A stretch of DNA of 24,602 nucleotides from CAWULT01 sp963923455 (GTDB taxonomy: Bacteria; Acidobacteriota; Vicinamibacteria; Vicinamibacterales; UBA2999): NCBI GenBank assembly GCA_963923455.1, contig CAWULT010000067.1:1-24602 (forward strand), written 5' to 3'. A model generated the notes under the pieces. That model saw only the letters and a list, made by a program, of their open reading frames with translations, ran no database searches and was not told the DNA's origin. Shown one piece after another: positions 22,144 through 24,602 of this stretch (positions are counted from its first letter, which is position 1; each line of letters begins with the position of its first letter). The translations under genes and the position numbers were made by a program.

Positions 22144-22407
22144 TCAGTCCTGGTGGGAACCCGGCGCGACGATGCTCGCGGGCGTGGGCCGGGCCACGAA
22201 GACCGAGACGATCTCGCTGAAGGCCACCAGCAGGTTGACGACGCCGACGCCCGACACGGCGCCTCGGACGAAATTGTTGGTGATGACGGTGCGGACCAGC
22301 GGCACGCCCTCGGCGAAGTAGTTGCGATCCCAGTAGGGCGACCACGGCACCGCGAGCAGCACGAGGCCGACTTCGAAGAACAGGGCCGTCAGCAGCAGGC
22401 GCCTCAC
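22144..22407 (-). CDS. Small two-pass membrane protein
   Basis: The 87-residue product has two hydrophobic segments: LLLTALFFEVGLVLLAV (4-20) and GAVSGVGVVNLLVAFSEIVSVFV (49-71). Between them is an aromatic, charged loop (PWSPYWDRNYF), and the C-terminus is polar. It is likely an inner-membrane protein; I do not recognise the family. GTG 22407 overlaps the stop of the TPR gene as GTGA, which is good evidence for both the start and translational coupling. The frame is open upstream only as a shadow of the TPR gene. Confidence 0.75.
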   Translation of the reverse strand: MRRLLLTALFFEVGLVLLAVPWSPYWDRNYFAEGVPLVRTVITNNFVRGAVSGVGVVNLLVAFSEIVSVFVARPTPASIVAPGSHQD

Positions 22408-23843
22408 GCGCCCGGTCCCCCGGCTGCGGCCGCGAGCCGCGCAATGCGCGCGGGCACGTCCCGGTACGCGCCGGACTCGGCGTCGATCTCGGTGAGGATC
22501 GCGAGCGCCCGTTCCCGCTGCCCCATCCGCTCGAGCGCGACGGCCAGGTCGTAGAGCACGGCGAGGCCCTGCTCGGGCACGGGCGCCGGCTCCGCGGCCA
22601 CGCGTTCGAGCCAGGCGACGCCGCCCACGAGGTCGCCCCGCGCGATCAGCAGGCGTCCCAGCTGCGCCGATGCCTGGAACCGAAGCGCCGGCACACGCGT
22701 CGCCGCCTCGAGCTCGACGGCGAGCGTGTCGGGATCGACCGCGGCCGGCTCGCCGGCCACCGGGACCGGCGCCATCCCCGCGTCCTCGTCGGGTCCTACC
22801 GACGTCCCGGTCGGCAGATCCGCAGCACCGACCGGCGTGTCGTTCCCGATCCGCGCGGCCGGAACCTCGTCTCGGGGCTCGGACACCTCCGGCGCCATTC
22901 GAGCGGGCGGCGCGGGGTCCGCCGCTGACGCCGCCTCGACGAGGCCCCACGTCTCGACGGGTACGTCGATGTCGAGCGCGATCTCCGGGAGATCCTCTTC
23001 CAGGGGCGTCTCCAGGCGCCCCTCCCCGGCCACCACCGACGGAGCGGGCGCATCGAGCAGCGCGCCGAGGTCGACGGACCCGGCGTCCTCGTCTGGCGGG
23101 AGGGCGGTCGCGGCGGCCGGCGCGGCCGCCTCCGCATCGGCCTCCACATCGGCCGACGGCGCGACGGGCTCTGGCCCCGGCGCGGGCTCCTCCTCGACGT
23201 CGAGGGCAAGGGACCATCCGTCGCCGCCCGAGTCGAGGCGCTCCTCATCGCCGGCGGGCGGCGATTCGAGCCGGGCCTCGGCGTCGTTCGACACGCCGGG
23301 CACCACGGCATCGGTCGGAACCGCCGGAGGCTGGTCCGAGAACGGCGCCTGCAGCGGTGGCGGCACGAGCGGCAGGCGCGATGTGACAGGAGGGGTGCCG
23401 GGCGGCCGCCGCGCTGGGATGCCCGCGAGCCGGGCCGCGCATTCGGCCGCGCCGTCCGCATCCCCTCGCGCCTGGCGGAGCGTCTGCAGCTGGTCGAGGT
23501 AGCGCCGGGCGTCAGCATAGGTCTGCTGCTGCTCGGCGATCCCGGCCAGGCCGAGCAGCGCACGCTCCTCGGCGCCACGCGCCTTCAGCGCCTTCTTGTA
23601 GAGCGCGACGGCCTTGGGGACGAAGCCCTGATCCCGCTGGGAGTCGGCGATCTGCACGAAGACGTCGGCGGCCCGCTCCCGCTGGCCGGCCTTCAGATAG
23701 AGGTCTCCGAGCGCGTTGCCGGCGCTCCAGTCGTCCGGCTCCTCCTGCATCAGCAGGATGTACTCGGCGATCGCCTCCTGGACCTGACCGGCGCGCGCGA
23801 AGGCCTCGGCCTTCCTCAGAGTCGCTAGACGATCGATCGCCAC
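22404..23843 (-). CDS. TPR protein with long acidic Pro/Ala-rich linker
   Basis: The 479-residue protein has TPR repeats at its N-terminus (about 8-125), with RAGQVQEAIAEYILLMQEEP, DLYLKAGQRERAADVF and FVPKAVALYKKALKA. A low-complexity linker of Pro, Ala, Asp and Glu runs from about 140 to 375. A second short helical part near 380-470 has a further TPR-like unit (AVALERMGQRERALAIL). No signal peptide or membrane segment is seen. It may be a flexible two-ended adaptor. The start is GTG 23843; there is no clear ribosome site. It lies 27 bp after rnhB and overlaps the next gene by 4 nt. Confidence 0.85.
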   Translation of the reverse strand: MAIDRLATLRKAEAFARAGQVQEAIAEYILLMQEEPDDWSAGNALGDLYLKAGQRERAADVFVQIADSQRDQGFVPKAVALYKKALKARGAEERALLGLAGIAEQQQTYADARRYLDQLQTLRQARGDADGAAECAARLAGIPARRPPGTPPVTSRLPLVPPPLQAPFSDQPPAVPTDAVVPGVSNDAEARLESPPAGDEERLDSGGDGWSLALDVEEEPAPGPEPVAPSADVEADAEAAAPAAATALPPDEDAGSVDLGALLDAPAPSVVAGEGRLETPLEEDLPEIALDIDVPVETWGLVEAASAADPAPPARMAPEVSEPRDEVPAARIGNDTPVGAADLPTGTSVGPDEDAGMAPVPVAGEPAAVDPDTLAVELEAATRVPALRFQASAQLGRLLIARGDLVGGVAWLERVAAEPAPVPEQGLAVLYDLAVALERMGQRERALAILTEIDAESGAYRDVPARIARLAAAAGGPGA

Positions 23844-23870
23844 GCGGGCATCGGGGAATGAAGGGACATC

Positions 23871-24521
23871 TCAGGGCTGCTCGTCGAGCGGCCGCACCGG
23901 GTCAATCCTATCAAACAGGGATGGCGGCCTGAACGACCGCCGGTGCTGCGGCGAGTACCCGTGCGCGGCCACGGCGGCGAGATGGTCTGCCGTCGCGTAG
24001 CCCTTGTGCCGGTCGTACCCGTAGCGCGGGTCATCTCCGTGCAGACGCACCATCTCGCGGTCACGCGTCACCTTGGCGACGATCGACGCGGCCGCGATCG
24101 CGCTGCACTGGCGGTCGCCCTTGATCACGCCGCGCTGCGCGATGAGGAGGCCGGGAATCCGGAACGCGTCGACCAGCACCATGTCGGGCAGCGGCGCCAG
24201 GGCCAGCACGGCCCGGCGCATCGCCTCGAGCGAGGCACGGTGGATGTTGACGGCGTCGATCTCGGCAGACGACACCGACGCCACCGCCCACGCCAGCGCC
24301 GACGCGGTGATCGCCTCGTAGAGGCGTTCCCGCTCGGCAGGCCCGACGGTCTTCGAGTCGGCGAGGCCCGGGATACGCCGATCGGGATGCAGGATGACCG
24401 CGCCGGCCATGACGGGGCCGGCGAGGCACCCGCGCCCGACCTCGTCGCACCCGGCCACGCGGTGGAAACCCCAGCGCCGCAGGGCGTTCTCGAGAGTCCG
24501 CCGCGCCCGTACCCGCACCAT
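23871..24521 (-). CDS. rnhB: Ribonuclease HII
   Basis: RNase HII removes ribonucleotides from DNA and RNA from RNA-DNA hybrids. The 216-residue protein has the acidic active site: CDEVGRG (Asp26, Glu27), VLVDAF (Asp118) and VAKVTRDREM (Asp154). The GRG loop at 29-31 is typical of type 2 enzymes and supports recognition of the ribonucleotide-DNA junction. The C-terminal YGYDRHKGYAT is also conserved. ATG 24521 fits the family, although in-frame sequence before the conserved core is Arg-rich. It follows rplS by 24 nt, the common rplS-rnhB order. Confidence 0.96.
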   Translation of the reverse strand: MVRVRARRTLENALRRWGFHRVAGCDEVGRGCLAGPVMAGAVILHPDRRIPGLADSKTVGPAERERLYEAITASALAWAVASVSSAEIDAVNIHRASLEAMRRAVLALAPLPDMVLVDAFRIPGLLIAQRGVIKGDRQCSAIAAASIVAKVTRDREMVRLHGDDPRYGYDRHKGYATADHLAAVAAHGYSPQHRRSFRPPSLFDRIDPVRPLDEQP

Positions 24522-24545
24522 CGGCCGCCCGTGGCGCTTCGGCCG

Positions 24546-24602
24546 CTAGGCCTTCTTGGTCTCCTTCATGCGGGCCGCCTTCCCCTTCAGATCGCGGAGG
24601 AA
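24546..24602 (-). CDS. rplS: 50S ribosomal protein L19, C-terminal end (5' part outside window)
   Basis: The last 18 codons before a TAG stop read FLRDLKGKAARMKETKKA, which matches the Lys/Arg-rich C-terminus of L19 (the LRDxxGKAARxKE ending). L19 sits at the 30S-50S interface. The position directly before rnhB on the same strand is the expected order. Only the tail is visible, so this rests on a short match plus synteny. Confidence 0.85.
   Translation of the reverse strand, partial: FLRDLKGKAARMKETKKA

Overview
The window is compact, very GC-rich bacterial DNA: nearly every codon ends in G or C, intergenic gaps are short, and many genes start with GTG or overlap by 1-14 nt. LolA, a lipoprotein-type secretin and a meso-diaminopimelate-type murein recycling set (NagZ, LD-carboxypeptidase, Mpl) point to a diderm (Gram-negative-type) organism. 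The overall style (rpsB-tsf / pyrH-frr core, short EF-Ts, Ala/Pro-rich TPR proteins) would suit Acidobacteriota such as Vicinamibacteria, but this is an impression from reading and not a placement. I see no mobile element, CRISPR array or phage gene; this is stable chromosome.

Layout. (1) 1-4409: translation and nucleotide core, rpsB (3' end), tsf, a TPR protein, a Tat-exported zinc-ribbon protein on the other strand, pyrH, frr. The usual rpsB-tsf-pyrH-frr order is interrupted by the TPR and zinc-ribbon genes, and pyrH has its own promoter. (2) 4443-6035: phosphofructokinase (minus), tRNA-Ala(CGC), and a possible 52-residue membrane protein. (3) 6139-7422: a PHP-domain protein that is a shortened PolX relative with a lost polymerase active site. 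(4) 7518-9990: lolA overlapping a lipoprotein secretin. (5) 10012-17450 (minus): six genes joined by stop/start overlaps, nagZ, LD-carboxypeptidase, mpl, a fused 5-oxoprolinase subunit B/C gene, murB, murA. (6) 17614-20682 (plus, divergent from nagZ): GHMP sugar kinase, full-length PolX, small basic protein. (7) 20704-24602 (minus): rplS (3' end), rnhB, a TPR protein, a small membrane protein, a TenI/ThiE-like protein, and a conserved helical-repeat protein.

How the genes fit together. The minus-strand cell-wall operon brings recycling and synthesis together at UDP-MurNAc: MurA and MurB make the acceptor, NagZ and LD-carboxypeptidase process recovered muropeptides to the tripeptide, and Mpl joins that tripeptide to UDP-MurNAc. 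A 5-oxoprolinase B/C fusion sits in the middle of this set, and its link to murein is unexplained. Several promoters show a clear -10 (often extended, TGnTAnAAT). In three genes (nagZ, the GHMP kinase, pyrH) the -10 lies only 5-10 nt before the start codon, predicting leaderless or nearly leaderless transcripts.

The observations most worth following are the polymerase-dead PolX paralogue beside an intact PolX in one window, the murein/5-oxoprolinase operon with its divergent sugar kinase, the Cys-to-Asp MurA, the promoter-abutting start codons, and the Tat-exported zinc ribbon.
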